64,000 bases of DNA from Shouchella sp047238345 (GCF_047238345.1 NZ_JBDFMQ010000001.1:682001-746000), one strand, 5' to 3'; counted from the stretch's first letter, positions 34,901 through 43,275 are shown. Numbers and translations are program-made. The notes: generated from the sequence alone by a model not told the origin.

Positions 34901-35620
34901 GACCGTCGTTTAGATTTCAGCTACCAATATCCAGTCGCGACTCAAACATTCGCCAAACAAAGTGTGACGGAGTTAAAGCGTAAGTACAACTGGAAAGAGT
35001 TTACTGAAGAAGAACAACCCCAGTCGTTTAGACAAGCGACTAGTATGAAAGAACCAACCTTTTTAAAAAAACAACAAAAGTTAAGCGCGGCAGAAAAAGG
35101 AACACTGATGCATCGTGTGATGCAGCGGCTATCATTCACTTCAGGAGAGCCTACAGTCATAAAAAGCGAAGTCGAAGGGATATGTAGGCAGCTTGGGTTT
35201 AACCGTGAAGAACGAAGCGCCATTTATGATAAACGTATTGTTGATTTTCATCAATCCACAATTGGCAAACGATTAATAAACGCGACTCAAATGAAAAGAG
35301 AAGTGCCATTTTCATACGTCCAACCAAAACATTCATTTGCTCATCAAGAGGCTGATGATGATGAGGATGTAGTTCTCATACGTGGCATCATCGATGTGTT
35401 ATTTTGGGATGAAGATGGTGAATTAATTTTACTTGATTATAAAACTGACCGGGTACAGTCTCTTCAAATAGAGGAAGCCGACTTAAATAAGTTGTTAAAC
35501 GAGCGTTATCAACATCAGATGAACCAATATAAGCAAGCGATTGAAAGCATCTGGAAAGTGGCTGTTAAAGAATGCTGGCTCTATTTCTTTGATGGTGGCC
35601 ATGAAGTGAATGTAAAGTAA
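31946..35620 (+). CDS. addA: ATP-dependent helicase/nuclease subunit AddA
   Basis: 1224 residues. UvrD-type helicase motifs: Q-motif TWTDEQWQAI, Walker A AAAAGSGKTAVLVERIV, motif Ia TFTKAAAAEMKERI, DEAD-like LTDEYQDTN, motif III MVGDVKQSIYRFR, motif V SIHKSKGLEFPVVFV, and VALTRAKEKL. The C-terminal RecB-type nuclease has GIIDVLFW and LLDYKTD. It is the ATP-driven 3'-5' motor of AddAB. ATG 31946 overlaps addB, preceded by GGGGAG. Confidence 0.97.
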   Translation: MPKWEMQERPNDVTWTDEQWQAISLKGGNILVAAAAGSGKTAVLVERIVKRIMDPADEAEIDRLLVVTFTKAAAAEMKERIGKRIEEELSVRPTPYLKRQYRLLNRATISTLHSFCSDLIRKHYYDIHVDPTVRLANDTERELLKEEVLEALLERYYTHEKEASPDFYTMAEAYSGDRTDTNLRALILNLYTRSRSHPNPDQWLEQSATMYEDSVEDIATTPWGQVIVEEVLNYVAGARANHARAVALAEREDGPNFYHERLVEEGSALESLESNYDWDGLYNQLETFAWNRLPSKKKDDPADPELITKVKQLRDESKKLLQKAQELMVGNEAENTTRLYQMRGRVRVLTTLVQEFAQAYRELKEERSLMDFDDLEHFALEILSDESIDHPSTTALQYREHFQEVLTDEYQDTNRVQEAILNLVGNGRNRFMVGDVKQSIYRFRLAEPGLFIEKQDTYATLNAPLHDLQEVQGIRIDLAHNFRSRSEVLHAVNYVFAQTMDKHVGEVVYDDTQALRYGNLDYNTEDEGYDIHVALLEKDDEETSGFEPSAEKEARWTASKIQELITNGYPVYDKKTKQLRPIQYRDITILMRSLPSGPIYVDVFKEAGIPLYSDRDEGYFRHVEVQIMLSLLKIIDNPFQDIPLAAVLRSPIVGLTDEQLAHIRVNHVEGSFYEAVQATLAIDPGAEPLKTKLAHFYTQLQEWRVKARTTPLSTFIWSLFSETGYDIFVGGLPGGKQRQANVRALYDRAKAFEDTSFRGIFRFLRFVERMEEQGDDFESARTISEQENVVRLMSIHKSKGLEFPVVFVVEMWKQFNLMDTRRPTQIHQTLGFGSTYLDIERRIKYSTIPEVAIKKLQEREQISEELRILYVALTRAKEKLFMLGSVKDRETKLMEWEEQAEQALPLYDRKQARRFFDWVIPAVLRHADIERINDPETHESKWLLDEQAEVPELKNVQSLPSNERVQQLKRLEYVPSSSIELEAEVDRRLDFSYQYPVATQTFAKQSVTELKRKYNWKEFTEEEQPQSFRQATSMKEPTFLKKQQKLSAAEKGTLMHRVMQRLSFTSGEPTVIKSEVEGICRQLGFNREERSAIYDKRIVDFHQSTIGKRLINATQMKREVPFSYVQPKHSFAHQEADDDEDVVLIRGIIDVLFWDEDGELILLDYKTDRVQSLQIEEADLNKLLNERYQHQMNQYKQAIESIWKVAVKECWLYFFDGGHEVNVK

Positions 35621-35626
35621 AAATGT

Positions 35627-35666
35627 ACACATCTATGCGCATAAAGCGTGTGGATGTGTTTTTTTG
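35627..35666 (+). terminator. terminator after addA
   Basis: ACACATC / GATGTGT stem with partial inner pairing, followed by TTTTTTT. Confidence 0.7.
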
Positions 35667-35835
35667 GTATGGGGCTTATTTCATATAAAACTGGTAATAA
35701 GAAACGCTTACTTTACAATAAAATGACTGATAAACGATATAATCCATTTATTGTAAGTTATTAAACGGTGTGTTAAATTGAACTCGATGGTTTTATAAAT
35801 GACTATAAAGTATAATGCCTTGATGGGAGAGGGAT

Positions 35836-36957
35836 ATGCCAAAAAAACGCTACATTTCATTTGATCTTGCGCGAGGGATGATGTTGTTACTTGTTGCTCT
35901 GGCTCATGCACAAATCTTTATTAGTGGAACGATTCTTGTTCGTCCTGAGGGGAATGGTGTGGTGGATAGCCTATTAAACTATGCCTCTGTATTTTTTGTT
36001 GATAATCGGGCTAGAGCTATGTTTGCACTATTGTTCGGATACGGCATCACCCTTGTTATTCGAAGTTACGTCCGAAAACAAAAGAGTCACTTAGAAATAC
36101 GAAAATCCATCAATCGGCGTGCAATTGCGTTGTTGATTTTTGGATTCTTATTATCGGTTGTTGTAGGGGGAAAAGACATTCTTGCCATATATGGTGGGGG
36201 CCTCTTGCTGATTCATTGGTTCTTATATCGTAGCGACAAATTGCTTGAGCGAACGATGGTCACACTGCTCATCTTTTTTGTTCTCATTTTACCGTTTGTA
36301 TGGGCGGCCATGTCGACTATGGGAATGGAAACAATTTTTCAAGGTTCGAACAGTTATGTCGACCAGTTAATTGATGGAACGATGCAATTTATAATGGGTG
36401 GACCTATTCTAGGAAACTTTGTTTTACCTGTCATTCTCTCCATTCTAATTGGCGTTTGGTTTGGTCGAAAGGGTTTATTAAACGAAGATAAAAAGCATCG
36501 ACCATTTTTGAAAAAAGTCGCGGTCGGAGGTATTTTCATCTCGCTTGTAGGCGCGATTCCACATGCGCTATATAGCAATGGAGCGTTACAAGTCGAGCAT
36601 GCTTATGTGATCGGCTTAATCTTTACTGCCCATATGCTAACAGGGATTGCTGGCGGATGTGGATATGCAGCATTATTTGGATTAATTGGACCCCATTTCA
36701 ATAAGACAAATCCAATCGTCGTTGGCATCACGGCGCTAGGGAAACGTTCTCTAACGTTTTTCATTGTAAATGAGATTCTTTTATTAATGCTTCTTTCTTC
36801 AGGAGGTCTAGATTTAGCCAGTCAACTAAGCATTGCGCAAGTATGGCTTGTAGCAGTTCTCGTTTGGCTATTCTCAATCGGAATGGCATCTGTTTTAGAA
36901 TGGAAGAAAAAAAGCGGTCCTTTTGATTATCTGTTTCGTCGATTTGTATATCGCTAG
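35836..36957 (+). CDS. DUF418 family membrane protein (YeiB/YxaH-like)
   Basis: 373 residues with about ten membrane helices. The DUF418 layout is clear: an N-terminal RYISFDLARGMMLLLVALAH helix (heparan-acetyltransferase-like), NRARAMFALLFGYGITLVIR, then the C-terminal half with NPIVVGITALGKRSLTFFIVNEILL and LEWKKKSGPFDYLFRRFVY ending. Function is not established; related to membrane acyltransferases. GGGAGAGGG precedes ATG. Closed by a very strong terminator. Confidence 0.82.
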   Translation: MPKKRYISFDLARGMMLLLVALAHAQIFISGTILVRPEGNGVVDSLLNYASVFFVDNRARAMFALLFGYGITLVIRSYVRKQKSHLEIRKSINRRAIALLIFGFLLSVVVGGKDILAIYGGGLLLIHWFLYRSDKLLERTMVTLLIFFVLILPFVWAAMSTMGMETIFQGSNSYVDQLIDGTMQFIMGGPILGNFVLPVILSILIGVWFGRKGLLNEDKKHRPFLKKVAVGGIFISLVGAIPHALYSNGALQVEHAYVIGLIFTAHMLTGIAGGCGYAALFGLIGPHFNKTNPIVVGITALGKRSLTFFIVNEILLLMLLSSGGLDLASQLSIAQVWLVAVLVWLFSIGMASVLEWKKKSGPFDYLFRRFVYR

Positions 36958-36966
36958 TAGAGATGG

Positions 36967-37003
36967 AAAACCCGGTTAAATCATTTGATTTAACCGGGTT
37001 TTT
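36967..37003. terminator. strong bidirectional terminator
   Basis: Perfect 17-bp stem AAAACCCGGTTAAATCA / TGATTTAACCGGGTTTT with a 2-nt apex, T run on the plus strand; serves the DUF418 and TetR genes. Confidence 0.9.
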
Positions 37004-37010
37004 CCTATCT

Positions 37011-37901
37011 TTAGCGACTAAAGTGAAGTTGAAGTTGATCCACCAGTGTATCTACTAATGTTTGCTCCATATTTGCTTCTCTTAAATTGTGAATCATCCC
37101 TTTAATAATTGTATGGTTGGGATGAGTGTGTAGGAGTTCTTTTTCAATTAATAAAATGGATTCTAGGACATCATTGCTGTAAGGAGTTGTTTCTTTTTTT
37201 ACTGCGATCTTTAATGCTTGAGTTAGTTCTAATGGGTGACTATAGCCTTCTACCGAATGGTTTGCGTGCATAAGCGAACGAAGTTGAGAATTGAAAAGCG
37301 GGGGATGGTTGATGGCTGAATAATGTGTAAATATAAGATCAGCTTGATCCATACAGTATGGAATGACCTCATCAATCGACACAGGTAATTGATGCGTCAT
37401 AACAAGCTCTAAATAATGTTTCGTAATTCCTATGAGCGTTAAAGCCCCGTCTGTAACATAGGGCTTAAAAGAAGGACCATAAAGGTTTTCTAATGAGTGT
37501 TCAAGCCACCAAATACTTAGTTCTTGCTTATTCTGTATATGTTGGTAAGTTGCGATATTATCAATTTCTGTAAGTTCTTGATCGTGAACGTTATAAAACG
37601 GTTGATTATCGATGTAATGATGAACAATCGCTTTGAGTTGCTCAGCAAGTTTTTCTTTTAATGATAAGTTGGGCTGCTTGTCAATACGTGCAATTTGTTC
37701 ATCTAAGCGTCGTGAATCATGCTCTAAAATACTAATAAACAAGTCTTCTTTCGATTTGTAGTACAGGTATAACGTACCTTTTGATAAACCAGATGTTTCC
37801 GCAATGTTTTGCATAGAAGTTCCTTTGTAGCCCTTCAATGAAAATAAGTGTTTCGCCGTCATTAAAATATCAATTTCTTTATTGTGATTTTTTTGCCGCA
37901 T
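37011..37901 (-). CDS. TetR-family transcriptional regulator (long form)
   Basis: 296 residues: an N-terminal TetR helix-turn-helix (ILMTAKHLFSLKGYKGTSMQNIAETSGLSKGTLYLYYKSKEDLF, residues 10-54) and an unusually long C-terminal ligand domain (typical TetR proteins have 190-220 residues). The length resembles YvdT/YcnC-like efflux regulators of Bacillus. AAGGAGGAGGTG precedes ATG. The next gene on the same strand, upstream, is a CynX-type MFS transporter; a separate terminator lies between them. Confidence 0.85.
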   Translation of the reverse strand: MRQKNHNKEIDILMTAKHLFSLKGYKGTSMQNIAETSGLSKGTLYLYYKSKEDLFISILEHDSRRLDEQIARIDKQPNLSLKEKLAEQLKAIVHHYIDNQPFYNVHDQELTEIDNIATYQHIQNKQELSIWWLEHSLENLYGPSFKPYVTDGALTLIGITKHYLELVMTHQLPVSIDEVIPYCMDQADLIFTHYSAINHPPLFNSQLRSLMHANHSVEGYSHPLELTQALKIAVKKETTPYSNDVLESILLIEKELLHTHPNHTIIKGMIHNLREANMEQTLVDTLVDQLQLHFSR

Positions 37902-37970
37902 CGTTTCACCTCCTCCTTACGCCAAGCTTATCACAAAACATGTAGGCAGTAGAACGGATGTAGTTAGACG

Positions 37971-38000
37971 AAAAACGCCTTTTTTTGTAAAGGCGTTTTT
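37971..38000 (-). terminator. terminator after the CynX-type MFS gene
   Basis: AAAAACGCCTTT / AAAGGCGTTTTT perfect 12-bp stem with T/A runs on both sides. Confidence 0.8.
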
Positions 38001-38006
38001 AAACCA

Positions 38007-39212
38007 CTAGATTGCAATTTTTCGATCCTTCCCAGCAGCATAGCCAAATAGTGATATACCAATTGCTGCAGACATGAGAATAAGGAGTGGTACCGTCCAT
38101 CCATTTGTCCATTCAGCAATGGTACCAAGAAAGAAGGGACCAAGTGCCGCAATCATATAGCCGACCGATTGTGCCATACTAGACAATTGCGAGGATTGTT
38201 CCACTGAATGTGTCCGTAACACGAAGAACATCATCGCTAAACTAAAAGCCGTTCCCATACCCATTCCAGTAATGATTAAAAAGACGAGCGTTAGTTGAGA
38301 GGCTGTTAAGGCTACCCCAACGAGACCTGTTAAAAAGAGCAGTCCAGCACCAACGCCGACCCACGCTTGATTGTTTAATTTTGCTGCGAAAATCGGAACA
38401 AAAAACGTTGCTGGAATTAACCCTATTTGCATAAGTGCCATGAACCAACCTGCTTCATTTTCACTAAACCCTTTAGTAAGTAAAATATCCGGTAGCCACG
38501 TAAAAAGGCTATAAGGAATGAAAGATTGTAAGCCCATAAAGAGAGAGACGGACCAGGCAATCTTTGATTTAAAGATAGAGGAGGAAGGCTGGTTATTTAC
38601 TTTACCTGGAACTTTTTTTCGCGACGATCGAATAACGGGAAGTCGTAAACAAATAAAAAATACCGCAATCGATGATAAAACGGCCCATAAAAGTAAGGCA
38701 TACTGCCAATTAAATGCCGATGCTTCTGCTAATGGAACGGATAATCCAGACGCAAGTGCACCAAATAGATTCATAGAAACAGAGTAGATGCCCATCATAA
38801 TACCAATACGCAATGGGAAGCTAAGTTTAATCAAACCTGGCATCAATACGTTTCCGACAGCGATTCCAAGTCCGAGTAGTAAGGTTCCGAGTAATAGCAT
38901 AGGTGTATTCCCTAAAGAACGAAAGATGATGCCAATTGTTAGGGTAATCATAGCTATTAAGAGCATAAGCTCCATTCCTGTTTTACGAGAAATTTTAGGA
39001 ACTAATGGGGAAAACAAGCCGAACATAAGTAAAGGAAGAGTATTCACTAGCCCAATTGTAAAATTGGAAACAGCCAGATCTTCTCTAATAAACGGGATTA
39101 AAGGACCGAATGAAGTCATCGGTGACCGTAACGTAGCAGCAATTAATAAAATGGAGACAAGTAACAAAAACGTGTAATAATTCTCTTTCTTGTTTGAATG
39201 AAGTTTTTGCAT
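38007..39212 (-). CDS. CynX/NimT-family MFS transporter (YycB-like)
   Basis: 401 residues, 12 helices. The family marks are LLIAATLRSPMTSFGPLIPFIREDLAVSNFTIGLVNTLPLL, a FSPLVPKISRKTGMEL loop, and LGLGIAVGNVLMPGLIKLSFPLRIGIMMGIYSVSMNL, the signature of CynX-type (cyanate, nitroimidazole) carriers. ATG 39212 lies after AAGGGGGG; the longer frame to 39263 has no RBS. Substrate unknown. Confidence 0.86.
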   Translation of the reverse strand: MQKLHSNKKENYYTFLLLVSILLIAATLRSPMTSFGPLIPFIREDLAVSNFTIGLVNTLPLLMFGLFSPLVPKISRKTGMELMLLIAMITLTIGIIFRSLGNTPMLLLGTLLLGLGIAVGNVLMPGLIKLSFPLRIGIMMGIYSVSMNLFGALASGLSVPLAEASAFNWQYALLLWAVLSSIAVFFICLRLPVIRSSRKKVPGKVNNQPSSSIFKSKIAWSVSLFMGLQSFIPYSLFTWLPDILLTKGFSENEAGWFMALMQIGLIPATFFVPIFAAKLNNQAWVGVGAGLLFLTGLVGVALTASQLTLVFLIITGMGMGTAFSLAMMFFVLRTHSVEQSSQLSSMAQSVGYMIAALGPFFLGTIAEWTNGWTVPLLILMSAAIGISLFGYAAGKDRKIAI

Positions 39213-39378
39213 CAGTACCCCCCTTTTCACTATTAATAAAATGAGTTTGTTCGTTGAAGTCACAATGCCTCATTGTACTACTGTGAAAGGAGGGAATCAA
39301 GCAGGTTCTCGATCTATGAATAAGCGAGAAGAAGTTCCTTATTGAAGATGGGTGACTATAAAAAGAGAGAGGCTTGTC

Positions 39379-40326
39379 TTAAAGAGATCTAACATGAACA
39401 TCTCCCCAATAGTACCCATTTTTTATAACAGGCTTTTCCAGTAAACGACCAATTTCTAATAAAAACTCTGGACAGTAATAGTAATCTCTAATTTGGAAGA
39501 TTGCTTTTTCATTGTACGTTAATTCGTGGATGGTGTTAACGGCTTCACGTTCACCATCTGGTACTGTGACAACAAAAAAGAGTCGTTGATTCTTATAAAC
39601 ATAAAAGGTACCATTCATCGTTACAGGATCTGCAGCCCAATCAGTTAAAGAATTTGTACGTATTGTTGTTCGGCCATACTCTTCAGTAACCCCAACAACT
39701 TCCATGACAGCATCTTCATGGAGTAGCGAAACAATACCTTCTATATTACGTTGGTTAAATGCTTGAACATATGCATTTAAAAGAGAACTATTTGGTTCGG
39801 CTTTTTGAATGGACAAAGAAGAATCGTTGAAACTGGATTGTCGTAATGTATGTCTAGCACGATGTAGAAGGGAACGCACAGCTCCTTCAGAAAGGGAAAG
39901 CATTGCACCAACTTCCTTTGCTTGAAACTCAAAAACATCAATGAGCACAATGCATACATGTTGCTTTGGCGGTAATAAGTGAATGAGGTAATCAATTGCT
40001 TCTGATAGGTCAACAGGAGAAATTGGATCGGTTATGGGTTCATTTTCTGGAAGAAGAGCCGTATGATAAACGCCTTTTTGTTTTCGTTTAGCATCAATCC
40101 AAGTATTCGTAGCAATTCGAAATAAATAAGATTTTGGATGTTTCGATTGATACAGATGCGTTAGTTTAGCAAATGCTTTTAACAACGAATCCTGAACGAG
40201 ATCCTCGGCATCCCAAGGAGAGCCTGTTAATTTAAGACAGTATGACCAGAGCGCGGCTCGATCATCTTTAATTAATACTTCAAATTCGGACCTTAAGGAC
40301 CGAGAAGCTGTATACATGTTTTCCAT
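39379..40326 (-). CDS. ECF sigma factor with C-terminal NTF2/SnoaL-like domain (ECF41-like)
   Basis: 315 residues. Sigma region 2 is WSYCLKLTGSPWDAEDLVQDSLLKAFAKL...PKSYLFRIATNTWIDAKRK; region 4 is LPPKQHVCIVLIDVFEFQAKEVGAMLSLSEGAVRSLLHRARHTLRQ. Residues ~180-315 form an NTF2/SnoaL-like domain (LLNAYVQAFNQRNIEGIVSLLHEDAVMEV...). That fusion is typical of ECF41/SigJ-type sigma factors, where the extra domain modulates activity in cis. No anti-sigma gene is adjacent. AAAGGAG lies about 11 bases before ATG. Confidence 0.85.
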   Translation of the reverse strand: MENMYTASRSLRSEFEVLIKDDRAALWSYCLKLTGSPWDAEDLVQDSLLKAFAKLTHLYQSKHPKSYLFRIATNTWIDAKRKQKGVYHTALLPENEPITDPISPVDLSEAIDYLIHLLPPKQHVCIVLIDVFEFQAKEVGAMLSLSEGAVRSLLHRARHTLRQSSFNDSSLSIQKAEPNSSLLNAYVQAFNQRNIEGIVSLLHEDAVMEVVGVTEEYGRTTIRTNSLTDWAADPVTMNGTFYVYKNQRLFFVVTVPDGEREAVNTIHELTYNEKAIFQIRDYYYCPEFLLEIGRLLEKPVIKNGYYWGDVHVRSL

Positions 40327-40479
40327 TCAGTTGGACGCTCCTTTTTTCAGTTAATTACTACTATAACGTAAAAGAGGCAATAAACCGTTCGGTAATAAAT
40401 GATTTTTATAAATTATAAATTTTCGATATAATAAGAGGCAAGTCTATTTTCCTATATCAGAAAGGAGAAGGGAAAAGTC

Positions 40480-40847
40480 ATGAACATCCCAATTCAAACA
40501 ATTGGCGTAGCGGAGAGGGGTTAATCCCGTTTCCTCCTTCATTTCTCGAATTGCGGCTTCATACGCCAATGTATACAACTAATACTTTTGACCAATTTTA
40601 TGACCCCAAAAGAAATATCATTTATATGGCCCCGGTTTTCGTTGCGTTTGTCTCGACAAAAGGACATGTCAGGTTGAATGAGGAGCATAGCAAATTCGAA
40701 TGGTGTTCGTTTGAAAGTGCGAAAGCTGTTTTAACGTTTCCAGGAACCGAAGCTGTTTTAACTTTCATAGAAAATCATTTTGTTCATCGAACGCCTTTAG
40801 AGCTGCTAAAGATTGATCAGTTGGAGGTGCAAACGTGTTCATTGTAA
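40480..40847 (+). pseudogene. Nudix hydrolase pseudogene with the Nudix box inverted
   Basis: ATG 40480 has AAAGGAG upstream and encodes MNIPIQTIGVA, a normal Nudix start, then stops at 40524. The C-terminal half is intact in another frame (NTFDQFYDPKRNIIYMAPVFVAFV...FEWCSFESAKAVL, to 40847). Between them, 40510-40561 read on the MINUS strand gives AYEAAIREMKEETGLTP, a clear Nudix box (EAxxREMKEETGL), so this piece is inverted. It is bounded by a 9-bp perfect inverted repeat ATTGGCGTA (40501-40509) / TACGCCAAT (40562-40570). Part of the N-terminal core is also missing. Confidence 0.85.
40501..40570. repeat. inverted repeat flanking the inverted Nudix-box segment
   Basis: ATTGGCGTA (40501-40509) and TACGCCAAT (40562-40570) are exact reverse complements, 52 bases apart, at the edges of the inverted segment. 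They look like the recombination sites for the inversion, or were made by it. Confidence 0.75.
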
Positions 40848-41269
40848 ATGTTGAAGGAGCTGTGTGGAGTGAGGGGAAATGGCTAGTAATCGAAAGAAGT
40901 ATAAAAGAAGATCATGCGGGTGGATTGCTGTCGTTTGTTGGAGGAAAAGTGGAGTCACCAGGAGTGGATAAAGATGTATTAGAAAAAACAGTTCAACGTG
41001 AGTTTCTTGAAGAAGTTGGATTAAAGTTGAAAGCGAAAATGACATATGTGTGCAATACGTCATTTTTATATTATGATACGCATGTTATTGACATCGTTTA
41101 TTTATGCGAAATGGAAGAAGGGAGTAAGCCATCCATTATAAGTCCTGATGAAGTGGCAGCCATTTACTGGTTGAAATATGAAGAAATGAAATTGCGCAGC
41201 AACGCACCGGAATATTTATTGGAAGCTGTGCGAATGGCGGAGAAAGTACGAGTACGTAAACTGGAGTGA
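40835..41269 (+). CDS. Nudix hydrolase
   Basis: 144 residues with an intact Nudix box, GGKVESPGVDKDVLEKTVQREFLEEVGL (residues ~36-63), which binds Mg2+ and the diphosphate. The domain begins MFIVNVEGAVWSEGKWLVIERS. Substrate unknown. GTG 40835 has GGAGG seven bases upstream and overlaps the end of the degraded Nudix gene by 13 bases. A kinase-like gene begins 5 bases after its stop, so the two are co-transcribed. Confidence 0.9.
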   Translation: MFIVNVEGAVWSEGKWLVIERSIKEDHAGGLLSFVGGKVESPGVDKDVLEKTVQREFLEEVGLKLKAKMTYVCNTSFLYYDTHVIDIVYLCEMEEGSKPSIISPDEVAAIYWLKYEEMKLRSNAPEYLLEAVRMAEKVRVRKLE

Positions 41270-41274
41270 GGGGA

Positions 41275-42270
41275 ATGGAACAGCGATTACAGCAATTGTT
41301 AAATGAACTGTACGAGATAAAATGTGACCAAGTGAAGGCAGTGACAAACGAGATGTTTGCATGTAGAAATGAGAAAGAGTGTTATTTTGTCCGTGTAACA
41401 AATTATAAAACTGCAGAAGAGCAGCAAGCAGAAGTGGACTGGACTGTGTGGCTCTATGAGCAAGGACTAGCTGCACCGAAAGTCATCTTCTCTAAACGAG
41501 ATCTCTCAATTGAAACCATAACCTATAAACACAAAACGGTACGCATGGTCGTCTATCAAGCGGCTTTAGGAAGACATGTACAGAAGAGTGAGTGGACTGG
41601 CCCTTTATTCGAACGATTAGGGAAAGAAATTGGTAAAATTCATGTTATGTCGCAAGCGTATTCTGGCAACAAGACAGCGATTAAAGATTGGCATGTGAAT
41701 GATGAATACAATTGGACTAAACACATACCTAAAGAAGAAAAGGCTGTTCGAGCTACGATCGCAGAAATTTTTCGAGAGGTAGAAGAATTACCAAAAACAA
41801 AGGAGACTTACGGACTGGCTCATGGAGATGTGTGGCTAGAGAATGTCGTAGTCGACAAAACGAACCTTACGCTCATTGATTATCAAGATTGCGAAAAGCA
41901 TTTTTATTTATTTGATTTAATTGTGCCCGTTTATAGTGCGATGGAGTATTCATTTGATGGGAAAGGGAGCATTGTCGAGTATGTTCATGAGATAACGAAA
42001 GCAATTTTTCGAGGGTATGCTTCTCAATGTACGCTACCACCTGCACATATCGATCATGTATTGCTAATGTTTAGACTAAAAGAAGTGGCTGATTATATGC
42101 TTATGCACATCTATGGAAGCGACGTGCCGACAGAAGAAGAAGAGCGTTTGTTCAACCTCTATCGATTAAAAATTGAACAAAATCAAATTCGAACCATCGT
42201 AACAGAAGAGTTAATTGTGGAATTAAAAGCGTTATTTAAGGAAGAGAAAGGGGTGGAGCCTTCCTCTTAA
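41275..42270 (+). CDS. APH/homoserine kinase type II-like phosphotransferase
   Basis: 331 residues. The kinase-like fold shows in ECYFVRVTNYKTAEEQQAEVDWTVWLYEQGLAAPKVI (N-lobe), RMVVYQAALGRHV (hinge), the catalytic loop YGLAHGDVWLENVVV and the metal site LTLIDYQDCEKHFYLFDL. It belongs to the APH superfamily; small-molecule kinase activity is likely, substrate unknown. ATG 41275 lies nine bases after GGAG. Pairing with a Nudix gene suggests metabolism of a phosphorylated nucleotide-like compound (inference). Confidence 0.8.
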   Translation: MEQRLQQLLNELYEIKCDQVKAVTNEMFACRNEKECYFVRVTNYKTAEEQQAEVDWTVWLYEQGLAAPKVIFSKRDLSIETITYKHKTVRMVVYQAALGRHVQKSEWTGPLFERLGKEIGKIHVMSQAYSGNKTAIKDWHVNDEYNWTKHIPKEEKAVRATIAEIFREVEELPKTKETYGLAHGDVWLENVVVDKTNLTLIDYQDCEKHFYLFDLIVPVYSAMEYSFDGKGSIVEYVHEITKAIFRGYASQCTLPPAHIDHVLLMFRLKEVADYMLMHIYGSDVPTEEEERLFNLYRLKIEQNQIRTIVTEELIVELKALFKEEKGVEPSS

Positions 42271-42275
42271 AATCG

Positions 42276-42728
42276 TTAATAATCTCGTTTATTGCCCTTT
42301 TTGACTTCGTTCCAATCTACATTAATGTTATCGCTAACTTTTTGAAGGAGGTCAAAAAGTGTTTCAATTTCATCTATGGATAAACCTTTTAAGGCTACTG
42401 CTTCAGAATGATTATTTTCACGTAATAAAAATTGATACACGTCTTTTCCTCGATCTGTGGGGAAAAGTTTTTTTATTTTTTGATTCGTTGGATCCTCTTG
42501 CTTATAAATAAAACCCTGGCTTTCTAATTTTTTGACGGCTCTTGCTGTAGTTGTTCGATCAACCTTTAACATTTCTGCAAGTTTCTCTTGAATGGAGCCT
42601 GGGTGTTCACAAATACGAATTAAATATAGGTATTGTCCTTTTGTTAATTCAATTTCTTTAAATTCAATATTGCTAATGGAATCGAGGGCACGGGCAATGG
42701 TGCCAATTTCACGTAGGATTTCTTTCAT
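42276..42728 (-). CDS. MarR-family transcriptional regulator
   Basis: 150 residues. The winged helix is GSIQEKLAEMLKVDRTTTARAVKKLESQGFIYKQEDPTNQKIKKLFPTDRGKDVY, the MarR signature. It begins at ATG 42728 with AAAGGAG upstream; the frame extending to 42767 runs through the operator. It is divergent from a GNAT/MFS operon. A 9-bp-arm palindrome between them is its likely binding site. Confidence 0.9.
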   Translation of the reverse strand: MKEILREIGTIARALDSISNIEFKEIELTKGQYLYLIRICEHPGSIQEKLAEMLKVDRTTTARAVKKLESQGFIYKQEDPTNQKIKKLFPTDRGKDVYQFLLRENNHSEAVALKGLSIDEIETLFDLLQKVSDNINVDWNEVKKGNKRDY

Positions 42729-42746
42729 TAAATAAAACTCCTTTCT

Positions 42747-42770
42747 TTTTTGTTGCAAATACAACAAAAA
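42747..42770. promoter_or_regulatory. MarR-type operator palindrome
   Basis: TTTTTGTTG (42747-42755) and CAACAAAAA (42762-42770) are perfect inverted repeats around a 6-base centre, between the divergent marR and GNAT-MFS genes. MarR proteins bind such 20-24-bp palindromes. Confidence 0.7.
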
Positions 42771-42817
42771 TAAGTTACGTTAAAGTTGACTATTCGAATA
42801 GAAATGAGGCTACAAAT

Positions 42818-43249
42818 ATGGATCAACAAATTATTATGAATCAAGAGCAGTTAGAAGAAGCGTTCGCTATCCGCAAAAAAGTATTTGTAGAAGAACAACA
42901 CTGTCCAATTGAAGATGAATTTGATTCATTTGATGACTTAACAGCCGATTGTACACATGTTTTAGTTTATTATAACGAAAAACCAGTCGGTACGGGAAGG
43001 GTTCGTCGTGTTGAAACGAAAGCAAAGCTAGAGCGAATCTGCCTTTTAGAAGAATATCGAATGCACGGTTTAGGAAAAGAAATCATTGCTTTGCTTGAAG
43101 ATGTTGCAGGAAAGCTAGGTTGTGAGCATGCCATTTTACATGGTCAAACCCATGCAGAGGGGTTTTATAAAAAATTAGGATACGTCACGACATCTGATGT
43201 ATTTGAAGAAGACGGGATTCCACATATTAGAATGGAAAAGTCTCTTTAA
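42818..43249 (+). CDS. GNAT-family N-acetyltransferase (YjcF-like)
   Basis: 143 residues. GNAT features: EEAFAIRKKVFVEEQHCPIEDEFD at the N-terminus, a central VGTGRVRRVETKAKLERICLLEEYRMHGLGKEIIALLE (acetyl-CoA loop, R/Q-x-x-G-x-G/A-like MHGLGKE), and HGQTHAEGFYKKLGYV. Typical of the YjcF group in Bacillus. GAGG lies upstream of ATG. First gene of the MarR-controlled operon; the MFS gene begins 26 bases downstream. Confidence 0.87.
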   Translation: MDQQIIMNQEQLEEAFAIRKKVFVEEQHCPIEDEFDSFDDLTADCTHVLVYYNEKPVGTGRVRRVETKAKLERICLLEEYRMHGLGKEIIALLEDVAGKLGCEHAILHGQTHAEGFYKKLGYVTTSDVFEEDGIPHIRMEKSL

Positions 43250-43275
43250 GTTAAATGGGAAGGGAGGCGAAAACG

